Origin: Orobanche coerulescens
Lineage: Eukaryota; Streptophyta; Magnoliopsida; Lamiales; Orobanchaceae
Length of the DNA stretch: 64,000 bases
Direction of reading: 5' to 3'
NCBI GenBank assembly: GCA_033398695.1
Contig: CM065814.1
Span: 21,729,501 to 21,793,500 of the forward strand
Part shown: piece by piece, positions 46,342 through 56,619 of the stretch
Numbering within the stretch: position 1 is the stretch's first letter
Layout of the letters: the number at the start of each line of letters is the position of its first letter
Translations under genes and position numbers: made by a program
The notes under the pieces: model-generated
What the model was told of the DNA's origin: nothing
The model's input: only the letters and a program-made list of their open reading frames with translations
The model's database searches: none

Positions 46342-46644
46342 GTTGTAGTTTCAACTTGTTTTAATTTCAACTTATGTAATTTTTTTTTTTAAGTTGTAGT
46401 TTCAATTTTTAAGTTGTAGTTTTTTTTTTAAGTATTATGTAATGTTTTTTTAATGAAATGGTATGTTTTTATTTTAAATATTGTATGTGATTTTATGTAT
46501 GAAAAAAAATCCGGTACTAGGTGACCACTCCCTCCACTTAGGGTAGTGTTAGGGTAAAATTGGGTAGTTTTGAGTTGGAGGGTTTTTATTGGATAGAGGT
46601 GATGTGACACCTAGGGTACTAGGTGACCACTCTCTCCTCCCTTA

Positions 46645-47050
46645 GCATGCTAGTATATTTGGATTGTACTTACGTAATTTGTTTATCTATATATTTGTTA
46701 TATATATATAATAATATATATAGATATATATATAACAAATATATATATATATAATAATATATATAGATAAAACATTATCAAATAGTTATACGTTAATTTA
46801 TACTTATAAATGTAACTTATTAATACTATTTTATAGGTCATTGAGAATTTTTATTTCTTTACAAAAATAGTAATGTAACAAATTACTTTATTTTTTCAAT
46901 TGTTGAAATACTTGCGAGAACCACCATAAAAGGTTGACCAATACTGTAAAAACCTATACTCAAAATTATTTGATTTTTAATAAATAAACATATCTTAAAC
47001 AATAATCTAATTAAAATATCTAGATTGATAACGTCATCAAATGTATCAAA
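46645..47050. other. AT-rich spacer with (TA)n tracts
   Basis: TA-rich runs at about 46680-46770. No gene or defined element seen. Confidence 0.4.
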
Positions 47051-47250
47051 TGTTTCCTTGAGTGGAAAACCTCTTTTATTTGGAGAGGGAGGTCATGAGT
47101 TCGACCCTGTACGCCCGCCCTTAAATAAAAATTGGGTTCTATCTTTTATAATACCAAACCATAAAAGTAACAAGTTATATATCCTCATTCATATGCTTAA
47201 GTTATGTTGGAACCCTAAAGTTTGTACTTCCATCGTTTATTTGAGTTTAT
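47051..47250 (+). repeat. SINE-like repeat, copy 1
   Basis: GGAGAGGGAGGTCATGAGTTCGACCCTGTACG contains a pol III B-box-like GTTCGANNC. It is followed by CCCTTAAATAAAAA and TTGGAACCCTAAAGTTTGTACTTCC. A diverged copy is at 47458-47590. The SINE assignment rests on the B box and copy number of two. Confidence 0.4.
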
Positions 47251-47258
47251 TTTTTGGA

Positions 47259-47438
47259 ATTTTCTAACTTGTGTCCTAAGGGCACACATAAAAGTACAAT
47301 TAATGTATCAACATTCTTTTCGAAAATTGAAAAATATATTTTTCAAGAAAAATCTTGATAGCTTTTTTATTTTTCGAGAAAAATGTTGTTGCATATATTG
47401 CACCTTTATGTGTGTCCTTAGGGCACAAGTTAGAAAAT
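47259..47438. mobile_element. Foldback MITE, 180 bp
   Basis: Left arm ATTTTCTAACTTGTGTCCTAAGG (from 47259) and right arm CCTTAGGGCACAAGTTAGAAAAT (to 47438) are near-perfect inverted repeats extending about 37 bp through CACACATAAA. It has no coding capacity. It lies between the two SINE-like copies; the TSD was not resolved. Confidence 0.75.
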
Positions 47439-47457
47439 CATTTTTTTTTCTCTTTTT

Positions 47458-47590
47458 CTTTGGAGAGGGATGTTATGAGTTCGATCATGTACGCTTGCCC
47501 TTAAATAAAAACCCATATGCTTAAGTTACATTGGAACCCTAAAGTTTTTACTTCCGTCCTTTATTTGAGTTTTGTTTTCTTCTCTTTCTA
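47458..47590 (+). repeat. SINE-like repeat, copy 2
   Basis: GGAGAGGGATGTTATGAGTTCGATCATGTACG followed by the same CCCTTAAATAAAAA and TTGGAACCCTAAAG text as copy 1. Confidence 0.4.
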
Positions 47591-47601
47591 ATAGTTTAGA
47601 A

Positions 47602-47630
47602 CTAGATTATTGTCCCGCGTAATACGCGGA
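47602..47630 (-). mobile_element. Helitron-like 3' end 1
   Basis: Minus strand: hairpin CCGCGTATTACGCGG, then GACAATAAT and CTAG, followed by T. A GC hairpin 8-12 nt before CTRR with a 3' host T is the Helitron 3' signature. The 5' end was not identified. Confidence 0.5.
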
Positions 47631-47639
47631 TGATCATAT

Positions 47640-49970
47640 ATAACTAACGACATAATAATGTTTCATGATTATAAATAAGAGATGTTGAAAAATGATTAAT
47701 ATTTTTCTATTGAGTATTAGAGCCATCATAAGTAGATGGTTAATATTATGTGTTTGCATATCTTCATATATTAAGGGCATAAACTAAATACATATAACAC
47801 GTAGTCATTATATGATATGATAAAAGTCTCATAAACAAAGTTACAAATTCTATATTAACATATTACATAGTTTTATCTTTAAGAAAATGCAGATCATTGT
47901 GTTACGTTTATTAGAGGTTAGATCTAAGATACGAGAGATTGAGCATTTGCAATTGTATATTTACTTAATTCAAACTTTCATATAAAATTCATAATCTAGT
48001 AACATTTTAGCTATATCAATGGGTTATAAGTATTTTAATTACATTGATTAACGTTTAGAAAAAAATTATAAATTTATAAAAACCTATAGATAAACTTTAG
48101 CAAATATAAAAAATAAAAATCTATAATATATGATTAAAAAGGTATTGCATTTCTATTTTTAAAAAATTGATATGATCAAATCATAATAAATAAAAATAAA
48201 TTATTGGAAACCAACATCTATAATACTATAAGATTGAGTCCCAAAAGTTAATGTGGAGTAATGAAGATAAAGATTTTTGAGTTAAAAACAAGTTGGGGGC
48301 CTTTATTATTCGTCCATGCCTTACCGGCGTATAAATGCTTGCATCTCAAGAGTCTTTAAGTTAATGTGGAGTAATGAAGATAGAGGTTTTAGAGTTAAAA
48401 ACAAGATGGAGGCCTTTATTATTCGTCCATGCCTTACCTGCGTATAAATGCTTGCATCTCAAGAGTCTTTCGATTTTATTTAGCGGAATTAAACATGACC
48501 ATGGAAGATGAATAGAAGATACAAAAAGAATATAAACGGTTTGGCGGTTATAACAAAGAAGGATTATAAATAGAAGATACAAACCCTCACAGTTTTGGGC
48601 ACCAATCTTCACCACCATGCCCACGTCATTTTCTCTTTAGCAATGGAAGTATTACCGTGCTATTAATTTTTTTTTAATCTGTCATTTTCGTGTTTTGGTT
48701 GATGTGTGCAGGGAATGACTTCAAGTTCCACATACAAAAATATGAAACGTTAGTTACTTTACATGCGATTAATTGGTAAAAGGTAGTTTCGGTTGCCCGA
48801 TTTTTTTATACATAATGTTGTGATTCGTTCAAATCCATCGATCTATCACTGAATGAAAAAAATAAGATATGGTTTGAGTGTGTTTGAGCTAAGAATAGCA
48901 GAAAAGGGATATGGTTTTGCTTAGCTTCGGTCACATAAAGATAGATAGATACTTTGATTGTTTATTTCTTTTGTGGTTGAGTTTGGGGAGTGCGAACATA
49001 AGGGTTTCGTTAAGTGATGATGTATGTGATTTTGAGATGTAGATGGTGACTGCAAGTGAGGCGTGTTATAGTGTGTAGGGTTAAGCTAAAAGAGAGTGTT
49101 ATATGATTAGGGTTAAATTTGAGTGGGTTGTGTAGCATATTTTTTGTAGTGTTTATGGGCTTAAAGGTAGTATGGGCTGGAACGGTTTGCAAAGCGGGTT
49201 AAGATTGACAACAAAATAACACTTGAGGTGCATACGTGTGCACAAGATTTTATATTTATTTATTTTTTTCCTGACATAAGTAATGATTTTTTTTTTCATG
49301 TGACCAAATTTTCAGGTCTTTATAGGTACAAAGTTGGTGATGTGCTATGAGTTACCGTTTCAAGGTGCCACACTTCAGTTTCATATGTCGAAAATATGTC
49401 GCATTAAGTATTGATTCCGACTTTGGTTTCATTGTTTTTAGTTTCTAGCTTGAACAAAAATATAACGTCAGTTATGTATCTTTGGGTTTTTAATATTCCC
49501 TCATTTTCAAATGTAATGCAATGTTTGACTTGCCATACTGCATGATTATAAACATTCCTACATGATGAAAGTAAAGATTTTTAATAATAAAATAGTATCA
49601 AGATGTTAAGCCACAAAAGATTGTTAGTGCCATATAACTTTCACATAAAAGGCCACTGAATTGGCCACCTTTGACAATCTGATTCCATGTCCACATATAG
49701 AAACTAACCCATCAATTAAGTGTCTATAAAAATAATAATAACAATAAAATTAAGGCATGGTGAAGATAACCAATTTTTCCTACTAACTTGATCGATAAAA
49801 AGCATCACGGTATGTGCATATATATGTTTCATGGTAAGTTGAGAAACCAAAGCATCACAGTATGTACATATATTAACAAAATCATTTTGAGTATTTGTGA
49901 TAATAAAATCACAATCGATGAACCCGTTGACAAACAAAATGATAAAAATTATTCTTTGAGCAATACGCTA
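47640..49970. other. AT-rich non-coding region
   Basis: No coding, tRNA-like or LTR sequence recognised. Local features are a possible Helitron 5' start (TCTATAATACTATAAG, plus strand, at 48217, preceded by A) and the 113-bp tandem duplication at 48248-48473. Helitron-derived or degraded repeat DNA is likely. Confidence 0.4.
48248..48473. repeat. 113-bp tandem duplication
   Basis: TTAATGTGGAGTAATGAAGAT starts at 48248 and again at 48361. The units agree over nearly their full length, including CCTTTATTATTCGTCCATGC and TGCTTGCATCTCAAGAGTCT. A third TTAATGTGGAGTAAT occurs at 50688. Confidence 0.85.
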
Positions 49971-49977
49971 CAAATAA

Positions 49978-50010
49978 TTAGAACGAGCCCGAGTGCATCG
50001 CACGGTCGGA
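49978..50010 (-). mobile_element. Helitron-like 3' end 2
   Basis: Minus strand: imperfect hairpin CCGTGCGATGCACTCGG, then GCTCGTT and CTAA followed by T. Confidence 0.45.
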
Positions 50011-50189
50011 AGCATAATTTAATGTGAAGTATATACAACCTCGAGATGGAAGTGTAAGGGTTGCGGAATTGATCACGTATTTAGTATAGAATTAAAATTC
50101 GGTTATGGATTGAGATGAAGTTGAAAAGATTGTAAGAATAATTAATGATTTAATCTAATTTATGCCTATATAAACCGGCCAAAATCACA

Positions 50190-50370
50190 TTTAGTATATA
50201 CATGTTTGTTGAAGTGTATTACTAAGATGATTCACACATCTTTTAGATCTTTGATTGTTGGTAGCGGTTTGTAAATTCTCTTTTGCAACATTTAGTACGT
50301 ACATGTTTGTTGAAGTGTGTTAATGAGAAATATTTTGGAGATGATTCACACATCTTTTAGATCTTTGTAA
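50190..50370. repeat. Direct duplication of about 65 bp
   Basis: CATGTTTGTTGAAGTGT and GATGATTCACACATCTTTTA occur at about 50200-50256 and again at 50300-50370 with a 20-bp difference between them. Confidence 0.65.
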
Positions 50371-50888
50371 TTAACTTGGTCTTTTTTTCTTAATTTAGTT
50401 ATCATACGCAGGTACCATGAAAATCACACAAGATCATGCATGCTCAGATAAATGGAACCAAATATTAGGTTACCAACAATTTTCTTTGTTTCTTACATAT
50501 TTAGGTGATTGTTATAGATAAGCATATAGAGATATATGTATTATGTGAATGCATTTTCATATACAAGTAAATTATGTCTGTTTTCTATTGATGTAGCTCA
50601 CATGTGCGAATTCATTCAAGAAAATATGCATGAGCATGTATATAAAGCAACATTTAAATGGATTAAATGATAATTTTTCCCTTGATTTAATGTGGAGTAA
50701 TCAAAAACCCATTTATAAAATACATCACAACTTAATAACAAAAACCCATTTATAAAATACAAAACGACAAAACCAAAACAACATCAAACATTTTTAAATT
50801 TTTATACAACAAAATAAAAACATTTCATACAACATACTAAAGTACTAAACAAAAAATAAGCATACACTAGCCAATATGCAATTAACAA

Positions 50889-50920
50889 TTAGATTAAAAG
50901 CCCGTGCGTAGCACGGGTTC
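50889..50920 (-). mobile_element. Helitron-like 3' end 3
   Basis: Minus strand: perfect hairpin CCCGTGCTACGCACGGG, then CTTTTAAT and CTAA followed by T (50889). This is the clearest of the three. Confidence 0.55.
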
Positions 50921-51470
50921 TGCATGTCTCGTTCCTTATAAGGTTTATTTATATTTATATAATGAATTTTATTCAAATTGCCATTCTATATAATGAACTT
51001 TGAAACTAACCATTTAATATAAGAGAAAGTAACTCAAGTATATATATTGGGTTAGAACATAAAAATATATGTGGGAATCAATTTTTTAATACCAAAGCAT
51101 AAAATTGATAAGTTCTATATCCCCATTCATAAAACTATAACTTTTTGGTATCATTTTGATTAAAAAGACTAAAATGCCCTCTCTTTTGTTGTATTGTTGA
51201 CTTCTCTTTTTTTTTATTTAATTTAAACTACTTTTCTTCTCTTTTTTCTTTTTTACTTTCCTCCTCCGATCGATATTAATGTCCAAGAACCAAAATTTAA
51301 CTACAAACATATACATCAAAACAACACAACCATTTTATTTTTGACAAAGGGTCTCTCAAAAAATCTTATAGAAATCACAAGATTGTTCGAAAATAAAAGT
51401 TGACGTTGAAATAGGACTTCATTTGTCGTGCTTCTGAGTTCATAAAGAAGGTATGCATCAGTATTTGACC
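50921..51470. other. AT-rich spacer left of the MULE
   Basis: No coding or repeat feature recognised beyond poly-T/pyrimidine tracts near 51190-51260. Confidence 0.35.
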
Positions 51471-51494
51471 GTTGAAAAAAATTCCAGATCTGTT

Positions 51495-51720
51495 CTTACG
51501 GACACGATCGCCGCACACGATCGAAGCCATCGCGTGTGCAACGATCGCAGCAACGATCGCGGCGCAACGACCTTAACATCGCGGCGCAACACTAACGTGT
51601 ACACGATCGTTTAACACGATCGTCTAAAATCGTGCGGCGATCGTGTTCATGGACGAAACTTGCACACGATCACCGCACACGGTAGTATACGACCGTGTGC
51701 ATCGGTCGTGTCCAAGCGAC
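51495..51720. repeat. ACGATCG-rich array, left MULE flank
   Basis: At least ten occurrences of ACGATCG or close variants (CGATCGC, CGATCGT) within 225 bp, embedded in CAACGATCGCGGCG-like text. GC-rich compared with its surroundings. Confidence 0.7.
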
Positions 51721-51778
51721 GATTTTATAATATTGTTCGCTCATTTTTCTGAATAGTTATTCATCTTTTTGTAATCAG

Positions 51779-52313
51779 ATGTCGTGGCAGCGTATTTTGA
51801 TACATCACGGTGGTCATTGGGAGCGATCGACATATGTAGACGGGGACTCCTTTTTTGTCTATATCGACACGAGCAAAGTTAGTCATGCAACCCTCGTGGG
51901 GGTTATCAGAGAGGGTTTGGGTGGTCCAAATGAGTCCGATTACAAATTATGGTACTTGACACACATGGCCAAAGGAAACAAAGTAAAAGTCCTATTACGG
52001 GGCGATACCGAGATACTTCGATTACTAGTAGAATACAAGGAGGATCCTGAGGTCTATGTTGAGAACAGCAGCTCCTCCACTCCCGAGGTTAATATGGGAT
52101 GTAGCAGCTCGAGAGTAGAGCCCGGCAACATAAATTATGACATGTCTTCCAAAGAGTATCAATACGAGGAAGAGGAGGAAGACGAGGAAGATGAGGAAGA
52201 TGAAGAGGTGCATACATCCGAAGATGAAGATTGTTGTAAAGACTTGCTTGAGTCACTATCTGCGGAATTTATTGCTTAGGTTCGCCAACCGGACCAAATG
52301 GATAGGATTATGA
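51779..52313 (+). pseudogene. MULE transposase, N-terminal part
   Basis: MuDR-family transposase N-terminus. MSWQRILIHHGGHWE and DSFFVYIDTSK match the start of many plant MULE proteins, followed by a Ser-rich and then a strongly Asp/Glu-rich stretch (about 52150-52245). A TAG at 52277-52279 interrupts the frame, but the same frame continues as QPDQMDRIM. Element D is inserted there and the frame continues at 61962. Confidence 0.75.
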
Positions 52314-52466
52314 TGTAATATCCGGATTTATTATGGTGTATTTCATCTGTATTCAAACCCTGTATTATTCGGATTGGTGGTTTTGATTACTGGAGAATGA
52401 TATTTCGTGCATTGATGTCATTGTACATAAGTATAGAAACATGCAAATTGCTCAGACAACCTCGTG

Positions 52467-52693
52467 ATAGCGCACGCTAAGAATGTATCTTAACGCGCGC
52501 TATCGGGCTATTATTAGCGCACGCTATGCAGGTATGAGTAACGTGCGCTAAGGACTCAATTATTGAGCGGGACAGCTAGCACATGCGCCATCCGGGACAT
52601 GGGTCCGGATAAGATTCCCGCGGACGCACCCGGACAATTTTGAAGTCAACCATTATTAGCGCACGCTAAAGAATGCTTAGTAGCGTGCGCTAA
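52467..52693 (+). repeat. Spaced palindrome array 1, element D 5' LTR
   Basis: Six motifs (ATAGCGCACGCTAA, TTAACGCGCGCTAT, TTAGCGCACGCTAT, GTAACGTGCGCTAA, TTAGCGCACGCTAA, GTAGCGTGCGCTAA) centred at 52473.5, 52496.5, 52520.5, 52544.5, 52662.5 and 52686.5. Spacing is 23, 24, 24, 118 and 24 bp. The TATA box starts about 26 bp after the last centre. Confidence 0.85.
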
Positions 52694-53536
52694 CTTGTTA
52701 AAATGCAGAATATTATAAATGGGACAACAACTCGTTTTGGCTTACATTTTACTCGTTCCTTCTGCATACTTGAGAGGCCAGAGAGCTGAGATATCCTATT
52801 ACATACTTAGAACACATATTGATGGTGTTTATATATTGGCTATCACTTGAGAGTAATCATTGAAGTGGAATAGCACCTTGGAGTGGCATACAACCAACCG
52901 GAGTTGGATTCTACCTTACGGTTCAGTGATTTTCATCATATTAAGGTATGTTCAATCTATCTCCAGGCTTAGATTTGGATTCTAACGATTTGGATGATCA
53001 TGTTAACAAGATATGGATTTTCATAGATGAATTATCCAAAGTATATCATGTTTGGAATGTTGTGATGGTTAAGCCTTAAGTACCTTGATTATAATTATCA
53101 TGATTCGAATCTTATTACACTGAATATGTAAAGAGAAGCTTCTATCATTGGTAATCCGAATCTAGTAGATGACTTCATGGACTTGACTTTAACAATCATT
53201 ATTGTTGGATAAATCTAAAGGATTGATCATGGAAGGATTTATCTAGTATAGATGGAATGTTTAACAACTTCAGCATGATAATATTGATTGATATAGAGGT
53301 GTTGATATCAACCGTTAAGCCTTTCGAATTGTCGTATGAAGATTTGGAGTCAGAATGGAATATGGTTTTATATTGGTATGCATATCCTTGAATCCGAAGT
53401 TGTCTTTATCCGTAAAATCATTCATAAGGGTATGAACATGGTATTCATGGAAGTAACATGAATTATCACGCAAGATTTCATTGTTTCGATCATGGCAAGA
53501 ACAGTTTACTGCTCAGCAGTAAACTGCCATGCATAG

Positions 53537-53754
53537 ATAGCGCACGCTATGCTATGAATATTAACGTGCGCTATCGAGCACGAGTTAGCGTACGCTACGT
53601 TTGGTACATAACGTACGTTAGGCCATCAGGCGAGTCAGTTGACTGATCAGTGAAGTACTGACCATATACAGTTAGCGTACGCTAGGCTTTGTTGTTTCCG
53701 TGTGCTATCGAGAAGACTTAACGCACGCTACACAGAGTACTTAGCGTGCGCTAA
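53537..53754 (+). repeat. Spaced palindrome array 2, element D 5' LTR
   Basis: Two tetrads, centres 53543.5, 53567.5, 53591.5 and 53614.5, then 53678.5, 53701.5, 53724.5 and 53747.5. Internal spacing is 23-24 bp and the gap between tetrads 64 bp. It lies in the predicted leader intron, downstream of the TATA box. Confidence 0.85.
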
Positions 53755-54685
53755 GCAGTTCAGGCAGATTGCATTTTATGAACTTTTGACCGTAAATCGA
53801 ATTGTTAGACATTCGTACGACGTGAGATAAATCCTATATCATTTCTTTTGTTAAGGTTTGGTCTCGTTACGTGATTGATTGAGGAGGACGATCTTCGAGT
53901 GTTCATTTTCGTGGAAGTGTTGTTATTGTCTTCAAATCGAGGCAAGTACTTTAATTGTTTTATGTATTGTTGTTATACATATTGTCGTGCATGTATGTCG
54001 TTGTTGTATGTCCACCTCGTGTTGGTCCGACGGGATCATCGGGGGATCTATGCTAGCGTGCGCTGGATCATCGGACGGGTTTTTCCACCACGGGTTGGTC
54101 TGACGGGATCATCGTGGGTTCTAGGCAGTGAACGCTGGATCGACGGAATTACCATGTGTATGTTATGATATCATGTTGTGATTATCAGTTGTATATGTCA
54201 TTTATGAGTTTCTCGTACGAGAAGACTCGTTGGTATTTTATCGTTTACGTTATTATTCTTCGTGAGATATGAATAATATGTTGTGGTACTTGTACTAGCA
54301 TCGTTGTGCTAACCCCTTCGGGGGTGAACATTTTGTTTGTGTTCAGGATCCAGGAGAGCGGGGAAACAACCACTGGAACTGTATGACGACGAGGGTGCAG
54401 AGTGATGTCCCGACCGGGTTTATTTATCTGTTGTTTATTCGTTATTTCAATAAGTACTCGAGTACGAAGTCATTTGTGATGATTTGAATTTGGTGATGTA
54501 TTATTGAGTTCTGTTGAACAATTTTACTATTTCTGTATTGGGTCAGAACTGTTGTACCGTAATTCCGTTATTTCCATTCGTTAGTACCTTTTAATGTCTG
54601 TTCAATTCTTCAGCCTTGTAAATCCTTATGTAAAGGATTTACGGCGTTGTAATATTCCTGAATATATCGGGGGTGTTACAGAATA

Positions 54686-54697
54686 TGGTATCAGAGC
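54686..54697 (+). other. Primer-binding site, element D
   Basis: TGGTATCAGAGC, an exact match to the usual plant initiator-Met tRNA PBS, 5 nt after the LTR. Confidence 0.8.
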
Positions 54698-54915
54698 TAA
54701 GATTATTGATATCTTGGCCGTTGGGTTAAAATAGGGGTCATTTATGTCTTTTGAAGTAACCGGCCGTGAATGACATCACTGCACTGCCTACGTCTTCATG
54801 CGAATGGTGGTTGTAAGTTCCTAAACTCTATCTCGTTCCTTACATGTTGTGTCTCTTTATACTCGAATATTAGAACGATGTTATTTCCTGTATATTGAGT
54901 ATTTATGCTTACAGT

Positions 54916-56157
54916 ATGTTGAGAGGCGGACGTGGACGTGGTCGCGGTCGTGGACGCGGACGAAGAAATACCGAAAGGGAGGCGTCGCCTTCTGATCAGG
55001 CCAGTCATAGCTCAGGCGAGCCGCAACAATCTATTAATAACGAACCAGATCCTACTGTACCAGAGATCCTTTGTCAAGTGGTGAACCAGATGACTCAGTT
55101 CGCCCAAGTCGTGGACCGAATGCAAGTGGCGGTGGGACTACAACAGGGAGAGAGACAGCAAGGAATCCCAGACATGGGAAACCGAGGTGACCGGTGGCTG
55201 CAAGAGGTGGTGAAGATGCAACCACCCAAATTCGACGGTATTTCTGAGACTCCCACCTGGGATCATTGGTTGAAAGAACTGGAGAAAATCTTTGCCTAAT
55301 TAATCGCCCAAACGACCGGAGAGCCTCTATCGCTCAATATTTTACGATAGGAAGCATCCGAATGGTGGGAAGCCATCCGGCTTTGTAGACCATGATGCCG
55401 ATTGACAGAGTTTAGATTGATGATGGAAGCTCGATTGCCTCGCCCCGTGAGGGAAGCCAAAGTTCGGGAGTTTTTCTCCGCCTTCACGATGTGCCGCATC
55501 CCGTGCGATTAAGACGTTTAACCAAGAATGGCATTTGTTCGACATCCGGTCGTAATGTATGCGTAAATGATGATCCATTTCGATATGAGGATGAAACCAG
55601 AAATCCATAGGTACATGTCCGGATTTGAATGTACCACACTCCGTCAATACCAAGATAAGGCGTTGGCGTATGAGATCAAGGAAGCCGCCATGGAGAAATT
55701 TTCTAATCCAAGAAACAGAAAGTCTCTGGTACTTTTACGAGCACAAGAACAATGGGCCCCGTAAGGCCCAGTCATCCTTTCACTCTTTCAAGAAACCTCG
55801 CACCTAGTTAGGAGCGGAAAGAACTTGAGCGACATCGACTATTACCGATGTTACCAGAAATGCTTTAATCGCGCCAGACAGGCACTATCCACTGAAATGC
55901 CCCCTTCCTGCCGTGACTTGAATTGACAGTCGACGAGAGGGACATCGGGCGGTGTTTTGTGAAGAGGCTGCAAAGTCTTTTAGAGCCCGTACACCACAGC
56001 TAGTCCAGAAGGAGGCCAGTATTCCACAGACGCAGCAAAGTGTTCAGATGCCTCAGAATTTTGGCCGCGGGCGAGGCAGAGGACAATGGGACCGAAAGGG
56101 GACATCGAGTGCCGGATCTGCTCCCCCACGTCTGCATCGAGATGAGGAGGACAGATC
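54916..56157 (+). pseudogene. gag: Element D gag
   Basis: The ATG at 54916 opens MLRGGRGRGRGRGRGRR. The gag domain (PPKFDGISETPTWDHWLKEL, about 55220-55285) ends at a TAA at 55297-55299, but EASEWWEAIRL and VREAKVREFFSAF continue in other frames. MRMKPEIHRYMSGFECTTL and YQDKALAYEI follow at about 55580-55675. The zinc-knuckle region (about 55850-55960) is too damaged to show a canonical CCHC. The Arg/Gly-rich start is an element feature, not a host RNA-binding protein. Confidence 0.8.
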
Positions 56158-56589
56158 GTGATGCCGTGCGTGCATCGTGCATCCGAGATCCTTTCCCAGC
56201 CAGTTAGCGTTTTATTCGATACAGGAGCTACACATTCTTTCATATCTTTGTCTTGTGTATATCGTTTGAATATTTCCGATTTTCATACTTGTGAACCTTA
56301 TGTTGTTGGTTTACCGAGTGGAGAGAGGATTGTCGGAAATTTAGAAACTAGAAATTTCCCTGTATCATTTGGAGGCAGAGAGTGGCTCTCAAATCTGATC
56401 GTGATAGAAATGCAAGGAGACGACCTGATACTCGGAGACGATTGGCTTAATCGATATGGAGCAATAATGAACTACCGAAGAAGGAATATCTCGTTGATCG
56501 CTGACGATGGTTCCGAAATTCTATTTGAGGGATGGAAACCGGGAAGCTCAGGGAAATTAATCAAAGCGATGAAAGTCGCCGATTGTTGA
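56158..56589 (+). pseudogene. pro: Element D protease
   Basis: Retropepsin-like domain with SVLFDTGATHSFISL (about 56206-56250), then the GNLETRNFPV and LILGDDWLNRYGAIMNY blocks. The frame stops at 56587-56589, and the linker to RT restarts in the next frame at 56620. Confidence 0.85.
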
Positions 56590-56619
56590 AACAGTATCAT
56601 CGGATATTGGTGTTATGCA

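Larger units (their letters stand above)
44784..46641 (+). mobile_element. PIF/Harbinger-like element carrying only the Myb-like gene
   Basis: 15-bp imperfect terminal inverted repeats (GGGGAGAGGGAGTGG and, inverted, GGGAGGAGAGAGTGG; 12 of 15 match) flanked by TTA on both sides (44781-44783 and 46642-46644), the PIF/Harbinger TSD. The right end duplicates TACTAGGTGACCACTC (about 46515 and 46619). Of the two standard genes, only the Myb/SANT-like accessory ORF1 is present; the DDE nuclease is absent. Confidence 0.75.
52314..54680 (+). repeat. Element D 5' LTR
   Basis: 2,367 bp, TGTAATATCC to GGGGGTGTTACA. Palindrome array 1 (52467-52693), TATA box (ATTATAAAT, 52712-52720), and a predicted leader intron from donor AAG|GTATGT (GT at 52946) to acceptor TTCAG|GATCCAGG (AG ends 54346) with GCTAACCCC about 36 nt before it. 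Palindrome array 2 (53537-53754) lies within that intron. It has a 25-bp perfect palindrome at 53502-53526 not present in the 3' LTR. Confidence 0.92.

Noticed and set aside
48217..49978. A complete Helitron from the TC start at 48217 to the 49978 end
   Set aside because: The two ends are on opposite strands, so they cannot belong to one element.
52467..52693. CRISPR-like array (short palindromic repeats at regular spacing)
   Set aside because: Plant nuclear LTR context, spacers only about 10 bp, motifs vary, no cas genes. Better explained as promoter elements.
54916..55000. Host Arg/Gly-rich RNA-binding protein
   Set aside because: It is the N-terminus of retroelement gag, followed by the PBS-adjacent gag domain; the same start occurs at 29081 and 11272.
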